Shown one piece after another: positions 1 to 7,532 of a stretch of 15,019 nucleotides of DNA. This DNA comes from Clostridiales bacterium (GTDB taxonomy: Bacteria > Bacillota_A > Clostridia > Christensenellales > Borkfalkiaceae). The DNA lies in NCBI GenBank assembly GCA_015055785.1, contig SVHQ01000022.1, positions 1 through 15,019 of the forward strand, read 5' to 3'. The notes beneath the pieces were generated by a model. It saw only the letters and a program-made list of their open reading frames with translations, searched no databases and was not told the origin of the DNA. Position 1 is the first letter of the stretch. Every line of letters begins with the position of its first letter. The position numbers and the translations under genes are program-made.

Positions 1-1110
1 TAACGGGCTATACGAATCAAAGGGTAATATACCTCTTTTACCCGTAAACACCTTTCCTGTTGCTCCATCTACCACATGGGCTCTTGCGGCTTTTTGATTT
101 TCCGTATTTACCGCGCCGCCCATCGCGTTTAACGCGGAACGTTCCATCCAATCGGCATATTTTACTTCGTTCGTCATTTGCAACAACTTATAGCAAAGAT
201 TCATCCAAGTTACCGTTACGCACGTTTCTTGCATTTCACCTTCATAAGGTTTTGTTTGCGTATTTGCGGAATTGTCAAAAAATTCGCCAAGACAACCGGC
301 ACAGCCAATTATCGTAATATCGCTCTCATGTACCATATCCGCAAAATTTTTCGCCGCCGTAAAATACTTTTCTTCGCCCGTTACTTCGTAATATTCTAAT
401 AAGCCTTGGAAACAGCTCATCATCTCATACGCCTTCGTATGTGCGAATTGATAAGGATATTTCGTCTTTTGTAAACATTCCTCAATCAAGTTCATATCCG
501 AGCAAAAACCGCCATCTACGATATATTTTGCAAAATCAAAATACTCTTGCTTTTTGGTTAATTTGTACATCTTGACAACTGGTTCGAGAATAGAACAGGA
601 ATTTAAGCAACCATAATGGCGGGAAGTGGTAAAAATCGATTTTTTATTCTCTTCTTTGCCTATATGGGCGATTATATAGTCCAAATGCGTCGATAATGCT
701 TTGAGAATTTCCACTTTTAAGGCTTCGTCTTTACAAATCTCGTAAAAATACAAATTACCCAAAAGTACATATTTTCTGCACCACATATCCCAGCCGTCAA
801 ATTCTTTATCTTTGGGATAAGAAGAAATTCTACCGTCAGCCTCCTGCACGGAAAGAAGATCTCGTACTGTATTTTCCATACAGTCATATAACTGTTCGTT
901 CCCCGTACATCGATAGGTGAGAACAGCCCCTCGCATCATCTTTCCCCAATATTCACCGCGCCAACCGTTATCAATATCGTTTTGTTCTCGATATTGTTTC
1001 ACAAATAACGCCCATAAATCTTCGTCTAATAGCTGCGCCTTTTCTACGTAGTCTAACAAATACCCTACGTAGCCGCTCCACTTGCTTTCGGCAATATCCA
1101 ATCCTTTCAT
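1..1110 (-). CDS. GH127/DUF1680 family glycoside hydrolase (beta-L-arabinofuranosidase-like), C-terminus cut by window edge
   Basis: The frame is open without a stop from the ATG at 1110 to base 1 (370 codons). The family is usually over 600 residues, so roughly the N-terminal half is present. Family signatures read directly: RGEYWGKMMRG near residue 51, GRISSY and DGWDMWCRKYVLLG (93-118), LNSCSILEP (169-177), KAYEMMSCFQGLLEYY (226-241), GCAGC (269-273) and MQETCVTVTWM (293-303). In the characterised GH127 enzyme HypBA1, the Glu and Cys of the equivalent ETC motif bind the active-site zinc; here they are E295 and C297. The catalytic Cys pair would lie beyond the window. There is no signal peptide, so it should act in the cytoplasm on imported oligosaccharides. 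The site AAGGAG (1116-1121) lies inside the end of the GH38 gene and the gap is 2 nt, so translation is probably coupled. GH127 members differ in substrate, so arabinofuranosidase activity is family inference. Confidence 0.9.
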   Translation of the reverse strand, partial: MKGLDIAESKWSGYVGYLLDYVEKAQLLDEDLWALFVKQYREQNDIDNGWRGEYWGKMMRGAVLTYRCTGNEQLYDCMENTVRDLLSVQEADGRISSYPKDKEFDGWDMWCRKYVLLGNLYFYEICKDEALKVEILKALSTHLDYIIAHIGKEENKKSIFTTSRHYGCLNSCSILEPVVKMYKLTKKQEYFDFAKYIVDGGFCSDMNLIEECLQKTKYPYQFAHTKAYEMMSCFQGLLEYYEVTGEEKYFTAAKNFADMVHESDITIIGCAGCLGEFFDNSANTQTKPYEGEMQETCVTVTWMNLCYKLLQMTNEVKYADWMERSALNAMGGAVNTENQKAARAHVVDGATGKVFTGKRGILPFDSYSPL

Positions 1111-1112
1111 AT

Positions 1113-4100
1113 TTACTCCTTACATTTTACCGTTAAAATTTCATACGGTTTCAGCGTCAATTTCATCACGCCGTTTTCAACAGGCAATTCCCTTTCTTCC
1201 TTTTCCATCATATCGCAAAGATAGGCTTTGGATACTTTTTCCACACGCAACTCCGTTTCCGTTTCCACGCCAAAACTTTCATACAGACGCAAAATAATCC
1301 CATCGCCGCTTTCGCTCTTTTTGATCGTTTCCAAAATAACGTTTTCTTTTTCTAAACGCGCAAAAGACTTCGATTGCCAACTGCCCGAGCCGTTCGTCTT
1401 TATTGCCTTTAACGGATTATTAAACAAATAGGCAAGTTGTATCGTTTTGCTTTCTCTCAATCCACCTTTATGCGGATATAATGCATACGCAAATACATGT
1501 CTATCTTTATCTGCATTCTTGTTCGGCTCGGTTGCACATTTTATCAACGATAAGCCCATTACGCCCTCGTGTATATCGTATCCGTATTTACAATCGTTCA
1601 TAAGTGCCACGCCGTAATCAGGCTGAGAGTAATCCGCATACTTGTGTCCGCAAGTCTCAAACATTGCACGTTCCCAAGGGGTATTGTACAGTGTAGAACG
1701 CTCTAAATTGCCAAATTGTATATCAAAAGTCGCCGTATTTGCCGTAATGGCAACGGGGAATTCCGTTCTTAAGAGAATATGCTCCTCTTTCCAATCTGCC
1801 GTTGTTTCAAAATAAATTCCTTCTTTATTCTCGTATATGCAAATAAATTGCTCTATTATGGAATTTCTGAATTTTCTTTGCACCTTATATCCGTACTTTC
1901 CGCCTTGGGATACAAACTCTGCGTCTACAAGGTCGTTCACGTCGTAATATTGTTCCTTATAATAATCCTGAATTTCCCACGCGTCAAAAACATGCGGCAT
2001 ATCCACGTAAGCACGAAGCCTATTCCCTATTTCGCCTTCCGTCAACACCTCTTTCCCATTCACTTTATCATAAATGGAAATAATTTCATAGTTTTGATTA
2101 AAATGAATCCGATAATATTTATTTTCAAGAACATACGGAGTCGCTTCACGATTCTTCGTGGGACAAAGCGTCATTGAAAGCAAGCCTTTCGACGGAATGT
2201 TTTCCACGTAATGATATTCCCCGTCAATCTCCACGTAATCGCTTACCGCAAAAGAATGGGGATTGAATACAGCGTATTCCCCCGCAATATCCTTGCAAAG
2301 AAATTCTTCCTGCACCCTCGTCATTTCTTCGATTTCCGTAAATGCGTTTATGTATTCCTTTCGAGTTATATCGTATTGCTCTTCTATCGTTGAACCAGGT
2401 AAAATATCATGAAATTGATTGACAAGCACTGTTTCCCAAATACGGTTAATTTCCTGTTTGGGATATACCATGTCCGAGTTCAAGCTGTTCCAAGCACATA
2501 AAAACTCCAAATTCATTAAGGCAATTTCCACCTTTCGATTTGCGCGCTTTACTTCGCCCATAGAGGTTAACGTACCACGGTGGAACTGCAAATACAACTC
2601 CCCTTTCCAAACGTCCAATACCTCGCCCTTAATATTTTCGTTGAGCTTATCAACAAACTCGTTAAGCGTAGCAAATTTCGTTCGAGGACAATTACGAATG
2701 CTTTTTTCCATCGTTTGGAAAGATTTGATATGCGCGAGATTAGGGCCGCCGCCCCCATCGCTAAATCCATATACATACAAAAAGTCATCGCTCTTATCTT
2801 TCTGTTTAAAGTTTTCATACGCCCCAGTAACAACATCCGGATGTGCAAACGGACCGTAATTGGCACGTGCGTTCGCCTCACCCAAGCTTTGTTCTATAAA
2901 CTCTTTCCCGAACGTACGGTCGCGAGAAGACAGCTTATCCGTCTTTTTGGTCGTAATAAAATTCGCCGTTACTCTACTGCCGTCAATTCCTTCCCATGCA
3001 AATAAGTCGTAAGGAAATTCTTCCGTGTCGTTCCAGCTAATTTTCGACGTTATAAAGTTGTTTAACCCACTCTTTTTTAATATTTGCGGCAAAGCGCCCG
3101 AAAAGCCAAAGCTATCGGGAATGTAACAAATTTTACTGTCTACATCAAACTCTTTTTTATAAAATTCTTTCCCGAATAAAATTTGTCGAATAAAGCTTTC
3201 ACCGCTCACTAAATTACAGTCAGGCTCTACATACGTGCCGCCTTCGACGTTCCAACGACCTTCCGAAACGCGCTTTTTGATTTCTTCAAATAAAGCGGGA
3301 TTTCCTTCTTTTACATATTTATACAAAACCGCTTGCGGCGCGAAAAACTTATATTCGGGGAATAAACGCATATATTCCAACGCCGTTGCAACCGTTCTTT
3401 GCGCCTTTTCTCGCGTTTGAACCGTTGTCCACCAAAACGCAACGTCCAAATGTGAACTGCCGACTGCGTATGCGGTAGGATTAAACCCATCGTATAATGC
3501 GGGTAACAATTCATTTTGCAATTTGTCATTCGCCAAACGAATTTGCTCGTAATAGATTTCCGTTTTCGCCAACGTAAAATCAATTCCCCTTAAAATTTCA
3601 TTCAAACGTTTCAGTGTATAAGCAAACTGCTTACTTTTCACCTCTGTATATTCTAATATATTTAATAAAACAAAGATGGCGTAATACAAATCCAACGACG
3701 ATTCATCGTATTCGGAAAAGGTAATCCTTGTACAATTATTGGACGAAAACAATAAACTGTTGTACGCATGCAAAAATACGTCCTCACGTTCTCTGCCCAT
3801 TAGGAAAACCTCACGGTGATTTGCGTCTAAAGCCTGTACCGCTTCCCCGTTTATATACGCAATAAATTGAGGATTGCTTGCATTCCAGTCATTATCAGTC
3901 GTACCCGTAGATACGCTAAGAATAGGCAAGCCTTTCCCAAAATCTACCCCGCTGTTTTTTACCCAAAACCAGCAGTGTTGATCGGGTGTACGCCCCCACA
4001 ATTCATCTTCGCCAAATTTTCTCCAACGCGGATCATTTTCAGACGGTATGCTCTTGATATTCTCCGCATTTTCTATAATATACACCTCGGGTTTCACGTG

Positions 4101-4166
4101 AATGAGCTGTGAATATTCGTATATTTTTTTATTAAGAAATGTAATTTTATTGAAGATCTTTTTCAT
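1113..4166 (-). CDS. GH38 alpha-mannosidase, cytoplasmic
   Basis: Predicted retaining, metal-dependent alpha-mannosidase releasing mannose from alpha-mannosides. Numbering from the ATG at 4166 (1017 residues, normal for bacterial GH38), the catalytic domain starts around residue 230. SHLDVAFWW holds the metal ligands H239 and D241, YIPDSFGFSG holds the nucleophile D351, FSDGGGGP holds D470, and NQFHDILPGS holds H586 and D587. The beta-rich C-terminal half (about 630-1017) matches the usual GH38 layout, including a YALYPHKGG stretch. There is no signal peptide or membrane segment. The start is uncertain: the frame also opens at a TTG at 4175, and neither start has a well-placed ribosome site; I prefer the ATG. 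The gene follows the cytoplasmic DUF4838 gene by a short gap and runs into the GH127 gene, which suggests intracellular finishing of a mannose-containing oligosaccharide. The family assignment is firm; the exact linkage is not. Confidence 0.95.
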   Translation of the reverse strand: MKKIFNKITFLNKKIYEYSQLIHVKPEVYIIENAENIKSIPSENDPRWRKFGEDELWGRTPDQHCWFWVKNSGVDFGKGLPILSVSTGTTDNDWNASNPQFIAYINGEAVQALDANHREVFLMGREREDVFLHAYNSLLFSSNNCTRITFSEYDESSLDLYYAIFVLLNILEYTEVKSKQFAYTLKRLNEILRGIDFTLAKTEIYYEQIRLANDKLQNELLPALYDGFNPTAYAVGSSHLDVAFWWTTVQTREKAQRTVATALEYMRLFPEYKFFAPQAVLYKYVKEGNPALFEEIKKRVSEGRWNVEGGTYVEPDCNLVSGESFIRQILFGKEFYKKEFDVDSKICYIPDSFGFSGALPQILKKSGLNNFITSKISWNDTEEFPYDLFAWEGIDGSRVTANFITTKKTDKLSSRDRTFGKEFIEQSLGEANARANYGPFAHPDVVTGAYENFKQKDKSDDFLYVYGFSDGGGGPNLAHIKSFQTMEKSIRNCPRTKFATLNEFVDKLNENIKGEVLDVWKGELYLQFHRGTLTSMGEVKRANRKVEIALMNLEFLCAWNSLNSDMVYPKQEINRIWETVLVNQFHDILPGSTIEEQYDITRKEYINAFTEIEEMTRVQEEFLCKDIAGEYAVFNPHSFAVSDYVEIDGEYHYVENIPSKGLLSMTLCPTKNREATPYVLENKYYRIHFNQNYEIISIYDKVNGKEVLTEGEIGNRLRAYVDMPHVFDAWEIQDYYKEQYYDVNDLVDAEFVSQGGKYGYKVQRKFRNSIIEQFICIYENKEGIYFETTADWKEEHILLRTEFPVAITANTATFDIQFGNLERSTLYNTPWERAMFETCGHKYADYSQPDYGVALMNDCKYGYDIHEGVMGLSLIKCATEPNKNADKDRHVFAYALYPHKGGLRESKTIQLAYLFNNPLKAIKTNGSGSWQSKSFARLEKENVILETIKKSESGDGIILRLYESFGVETETELRVEKVSKAYLCDMMEKEERELPVENGVMKLTLKPYEILTVKCKE

Positions 4167-4182
4167 AATACACAACGTTCAT
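4147..4182 (-). other. 11-codon ATG mini-ORF overlapping the start of the GH38 gene, probably incidental
   Basis: The only ATG well spaced from the AGAAG element (4190-4194) opens an 11-codon frame that ends in TAA at 4147. It is out of frame with the GH38 gene and covers both of that gene's candidate starts (TTG 4175, ATG 4166). It may be chance, or it may let ribosomes re-initiate at the mannosidase start. Nothing else supports it as a gene. Confidence 0.15.
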
Positions 4183-4192
4183 TTATATTCTT

Positions 4193-6076
4193 CTAAGATT
4201 TTTGCAATTTTTCTTTCCACTCTGATATATATGTTTGCAGATTCTTAGGGGCAAACTCACCAAGAGTATTCATTCCGACATGGTTCGCAATCCGCTCCAC
4301 AAAATCAACTTTTAGCTTTGCAGTTTCCTTTGGAAGATTGTCTAAATAATTTTTTAATAAAATATATTCACAAGGGATGCGTTCCCCAAGCCTGCGCCAT
4401 TCGTACTCCGTTAAATTGTCGTAATTCTCAGGAATCGCTGCACCATCGTCCATAATAGAAAGCGCCTCTTCCAACATCGTTTTTGACCAATACAGACCCG
4501 AAGACAATATTTCATAATCAGCATATAATCCAGGGATCATTTTACGGTTAAAATTCTTTTCCAAGTACTCTCTATGCCCGTTTAAGTAGTCAAAATATCT
4601 CTGCACGCAACCTGTTTTATCGTCGTAATAATGAGAAATAAATTCTTCAATGAGCGAACGTAATTCCCGCTTGCAATCCCACATCATTTCAGCTGCGCAA
4701 TAGATTTTCAACTCTGTAAAATTCGTAATCGGACAATAATATACGCCCTCTTCAAATACGTATTCCGCGCCGTACGACGCATAGCCTTTGAAATTCATTT
4801 CAAACGCGTCCCAACATAAAAATGGAGCAAGAAAATCTACGTAATCGGCATTATACGTCCAAATCATTGTATTTTTCGTAATCGCATGCCAGCCTTCCCA
4901 TACGTCCAACGTCCTCGAATGATGAGGGCCGCTGTAGCAATCGTCAAAACAAATTGTATTCTTTTCGGAAAAATAACTATCCGAAGAATTTGCTCCATTC
5001 GGTGCAATCATAATATATAAATTATCCTCTAATTTCAAATCTTTTGAAAGAGGTTCAAATCCCTTTTCCGTCTTTTTCACGGGAGGGAATAACGTATACA
5101 TATAGGCAAACGTAGCAAATTTTAATTCTCGTCCTGGTTGATTTTCCGCCACCCATGCGTTGACTTGCTTCACCACGTCGTTCATAAACGTCAAAACGAC
5201 AGCACTTTCTATATAGTTATATTTTGCACGAAGCGCCTCGCACTTTTCACACATGCAAACGCATTGATTGTCTTCTTGCCCCAACATCACAAATTTTTCT
5301 TTGGGCTTTTGTTTAATAATTTCAATTAAATTTTTCGTGAACTCGTTTTTTACTTCGTCATTTGTTAAACATAACGATTTCGCCTCAGACATACCCTCGC
5401 GAACCGCTTTCGTAATTTCATTGTCCTCTTCGGATACTTGCGTATTTTTATCGTATTGTCTGTTGAATGCGTTATTACCCCTTCCGTACCATTCAGGATG
5501 ACTTTCTCTGTATATTTCATCCGACAAGATCTCGTGGAACGTATGCCCCCACATTACCCATCTTTTACCGTACGCCGCACTTAACCTCATACGAAGCATA
5601 TACGTCAAATTTTGCTGTTCGGAAAATACGGGATATACGCCTACACCGCGAAGAGGAATACTCGGCTCGAATACAAACGAATTAAAGTCCGCCTTAATCG
5701 TTTCGCTGTCATAGGAATAATCCTTTTCCGCATACAACTGAAAACCGAACATACGCTTCAACGTTTCATACAACCCGAACAACGTCCCCGTTGCCGTTTT
5801 CCCTACGATATAACAAACGTTTCCGTCTAGGCAAACGTCAAATCCGTCGTCACTTCTATGCTCGAACAAAATATATCCCGTTTTTTTACAATACGCCTTA
5901 AAAGCATCGGTTTCCCCCAAAGAAATACAGTAAGCATTCTCCTCGGTCGGTAAAGACGTCGCTGTTTTTACGCTCTTTTTCGTGATTTCATGAAGAAAAA
6001 ACAAGCCTTCTTCCACGGCAAACTTTTCGTCCGTTGCAGGATTTTCAACACTCACAATATAATACTTGTCTATCAT
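4193..6076 (-). CDS. DUF4838 domain protein without signal peptide (putative cytoplasmic glycoside hydrolase)
   Basis: The protein is 627 residues from the chosen start. An N-terminal alpha/beta part ends in GTLFGLYETLKRMFG (97-111), a pattern shared with the N-terminal domains of GH20/GH67-type enzymes. The central DUF4838 part carries MLGQEDN followed by a Cys cluster; D269, N270, C274, C276 and C279 match the DN and CxCxxC of the lipoprotein paralogue in this window. Later conserved blocks are YGAEYVFEEGVYY and ITNFTELKIYCAAEMMWD, equivalent to the YVFNQGQLY and LNYKLMWD blocks of the paralogues. There is no signal peptide or lipobox, so it is probably intracellular. The frame opens at 6082, but GGAG at 6084-6087 is only 1 nt from that ATG and 7 nt from the ATG at 6076, so I take the second. 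It lies between the oxidoreductase and GH38 genes. Glycosidase activity is inferred from fold and context; no specific substrate can be read. Confidence 0.82.
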   Translation of the reverse strand: MIDKYYIVSVENPATDEKFAVEEGLFFLHEITKKSVKTATSLPTEENAYCISLGETDAFKAYCKKTGYILFEHRSDDGFDVCLDGNVCYIVGKTATGTLFGLYETLKRMFGFQLYAEKDYSYDSETIKADFNSFVFEPSIPLRGVGVYPVFSEQQNLTYMLRMRLSAAYGKRWVMWGHTFHEILSDEIYRESHPEWYGRGNNAFNRQYDKNTQVSEEDNEITKAVREGMSEAKSLCLTNDEVKNEFTKNLIEIIKQKPKEKFVMLGQEDNQCVCMCEKCEALRAKYNYIESAVVLTFMNDVVKQVNAWVAENQPGRELKFATFAYMYTLFPPVKKTEKGFEPLSKDLKLEDNLYIMIAPNGANSSDSYFSEKNTICFDDCYSGPHHSRTLDVWEGWHAITKNTMIWTYNADYVDFLAPFLCWDAFEMNFKGYASYGAEYVFEEGVYYCPITNFTELKIYCAAEMMWDCKRELRSLIEEFISHYYDDKTGCVQRYFDYLNGHREYLEKNFNRKMIPGLYADYEILSSGLYWSKTMLEEALSIMDDGAAIPENYDNLTEYEWRRLGERIPCEYILLKNYLDNLPKETAKLKVDFVERIANHVGMNTLGEFAPKNLQTYISEWKEKLQKS

Positions 6077-6083
6077 TTTCATT

Positions 6084-6087
6084 CTCC
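6084..6087 (-). promoter_or_regulatory. Ribosome binding site GGAG deciding the DUF4838 start
   Basis: GGAG is followed by 7 nt and then the ATG at 6076, a normal spacing. The in-frame ATG at 6082 begins 1 nt after the site, too close for standard initiation. This favours the start two codons downstream. Confidence 0.6.
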
Positions 6088-6097
6088 GAAAGGTTTG

Positions 6098-7399
6098 TTA
6101 ATTTTTCAAGTCGTCCAATGATACCATTTTTCTTTCTTTTCTACTGATTTCCGCAGCATAGCAAACATAATGCCCGTTGAGGGAATCTTCTATCTTTGTT
6201 ACCGAAACCGACTCGCTGATTCCGTTGAAATATCTCACGGCGTCTTTCATCAAGAAATAATCTCCGCCGTAATGCCCTGCAACCGAATTATCTCCGTCGC
6301 CGCGTTGGTATTCCTTGCTGCAATCGATAACTTCTTCGGTGTATTTCACTTCGTTTTGATCGAAAACCCGCAAAATGATTTTGCTTTCTTCTACGTACCC
6401 GACGATTTCGCCGTATTCGCAAATGACGTGAATATGTCTGCCCGCTTTTGAAGTTCCGCCCACCATATTCAAGGTTGCGAGCGCCCCATTTTTAAACTCA
6501 ACTGATACGCATTGCCTGTCTACAATATCCATATCCGTCTTATACACACACTGTCCGTATGTATCTTTCTTTAAAAATTCCACTTTTTCTTCCAAAGTGA
6601 TTTCATCTAAAGGCTTATTTAAATCTGCCCAAGTATAGAAAGGAATAAAATCCTTTTCAATTTGGAATTTGTATGCATTAAACATACAATTTCCCTTATT
6701 AGGACATTCATAACAATACTGTGTTGCCCCCTCGGGCGCATTTTTTTCTGTAAAAAAACTTTTTGAACCGAAACTGGAAACTGTTTTGGGTTCGCTTATA
6801 TTATTCAGCCAACAAATCAAATCAGTATCATGGCAACATTTAGCAAGCAACAAACCGCTGCCGCACGCCTTTTCACTGCGCCATTTTCCTCGTACATACG
6901 AATTGACAAAATGCCCGTACCATACGTGTTCATTGAGTTGCATATCAATAACCTTTCCGATTTTGCCACTGTCTATTATCTCTTTTATTCTGCGATAGAA
7001 AGGAGTATAACGCAATACATGGCAAACGAGTATCTTTACCCCTTGCTCCTTTGCAGTGCGTTCAATATCCAATAATTCGGTTAAATTCCCCGTAATCGGC
7101 TTTTCCAATACCAAATTATATCCAGCCTTAATCAGCTTCATCGCTGTTTCATAATGCATTTCGTCCATCGTTGCATTGACTACGAAATCACATGCGACGT
7201 TTGCATTGATAAATTCATCCAAGCTTAAAAAACGCATTTCGCGATTTATCGCATATTTATCCCCTGCCTCGTTCATTTTAAATGGGTTTATATCCACAAC
7301 GGAAACGATTTCTAATTCATTAGGGCAATTCAACGCATAATCACAATAAATTTGTCCTCTGTTTCCTGCGCCAAGCAACGCCGCTTTCAATTTTTTCAT
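6098..7399 (-). CDS. Gfo/Idh/MocA family NAD(P)-dependent oxidoreductase
   Basis: The protein is 433 residues. The N-terminal Rossmann domain has the dinucleotide motif GAGNRG (10-15), an acidic residue after the second strand (VVDINPF, D36) and the family EKP motif (E99-P101) that contacts the nicotinamide and substrate. The C-terminal alpha/beta domain carries KCCHDTDLICW with H190 and D191, where this family places catalytic His/Asp residues. A Cys cluster (C229, C232, C238; C-x2-C-x5-C) is followed by FNAYKF, an insertion seen in a subgroup of these enzymes. AGGAG (7406-7410) sits 6 nt before the ATG. The gene follows the large phosphodiesterase lipoprotein and precedes three carbohydrate-active genes. 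Likely roles are oxidation of a released sugar or an NAD-assisted glycosidase step as in GH109. The family is certain; the substrate is not. There is no signal peptide, so it is cytoplasmic. Confidence 0.92.
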   Translation of the reverse strand: MKKLKAALLGAGNRGQIYCDYALNCPNELEIVSVVDINPFKMNEAGDKYAINREMRFLSLDEFINANVACDFVVNATMDEMHYETAMKLIKAGYNLVLEKPITGNLTELLDIERTAKEQGVKILVCHVLRYTPFYRRIKEIIDSGKIGKVIDMQLNEHVWYGHFVNSYVRGKWRSEKACGSGLLLAKCCHDTDLICWLNNISEPKTVSSFGSKSFFTEKNAPEGATQYCYECPNKGNCMFNAYKFQIEKDFIPFYTWADLNKPLDEITLEEKVEFLKKDTYGQCVYKTDMDIVDRQCVSVEFKNGALATLNMVGGTSKAGRHIHVICEYGEIVGYVEESKIILRVFDQNEVKYTEEVIDCSKEYQRGDGDNSVAGHYGGDYFLMKDAVRYFNGISESVSVTKIEDSLNGHYVCYAAEISRKERKMVSLDDLKN

Positions 7400-7439
7400 A
7401 CCTTTCTCCTAACAATATAAATCAATCTTATAAAAGCCA

Positions 7440-7483
7440 GAGGAAAAAGCAAATAAAATATTTCGTATATTCGCTCTTTCCTC
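7440..7483 (-). promoter_or_regulatory. Long intergenic RNA hairpin (16-bp stem, 12-nt loop)
   Basis: On the minus strand GAGGAAAGAGCGAATA pairs with TATTTGCTTTTTCCTC across a 12-nt loop. All 16 positions pair in minus-strand RNA, two of them as G-U wobbles. On the plus strand those two would be A-C mismatches, so the structure fits the minus-strand transcript. The T-run is inside the stem rather than after it, so it is not a standard intrinsic terminator. It could block 3' decay, set the expression ratio between surface and cytoplasmic genes, or be a regulatory element. Its function is inference. Confidence 0.55.
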
Positions 7484-7496
7484 CAATCTTCTAATC

Positions 7497-7516
7497 AATT
7501 AGCAACTTGGCTAATT
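7497..7516. repeat. Perfect 7-bp inverted repeat AATTAGC-N6-GCTAATT
   Basis: The repeat starts 17 nt after the stop codon of the 1611-residue lipoprotein. The spacer is 6 nt and there is no following T-run. The symmetric 20-bp form would suit a dimeric regulator operator as well as a weak RNA hairpin. The sequence does not decide between them. Confidence 0.4.
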
Positions 7517-7532
7517 CCTAAATTTTCAATAA

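Larger units (their letters stand above)
7400..7532 (-). other. 133-bp intergenic region between the large lipoprotein and oxidoreductase genes
   Basis: It contains two inverted repeats (7497-7516 and 7440-7483) and the AGGAG ribosome site of the oxidoreductase gene. A weak promoter-like pair, TTGCTT (7447-7452) and TAAGAT (7425-7430) with a 16-nt spacer, overlaps the 3' arm of the larger stem. The match to consensus is poor and I would not call it a promoter without data. Neither hairpin is followed by a U-run, so no classical terminator is present. Confidence 0.5.

Noticed and set aside
1..1110. Possible pseudogene at the left edge because no stop or complete gene is visible
   Set aside because: The frame is uninterrupted for 370 codons with the family motifs in order. 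It is simply cut by the window end.
7400..7532. Rho-independent terminator splitting the operon
   Set aside because: Neither inverted repeat is followed by a U-run on the minus strand. The T-rich part is within the stem of the larger hairpin, so termination there is not supported.
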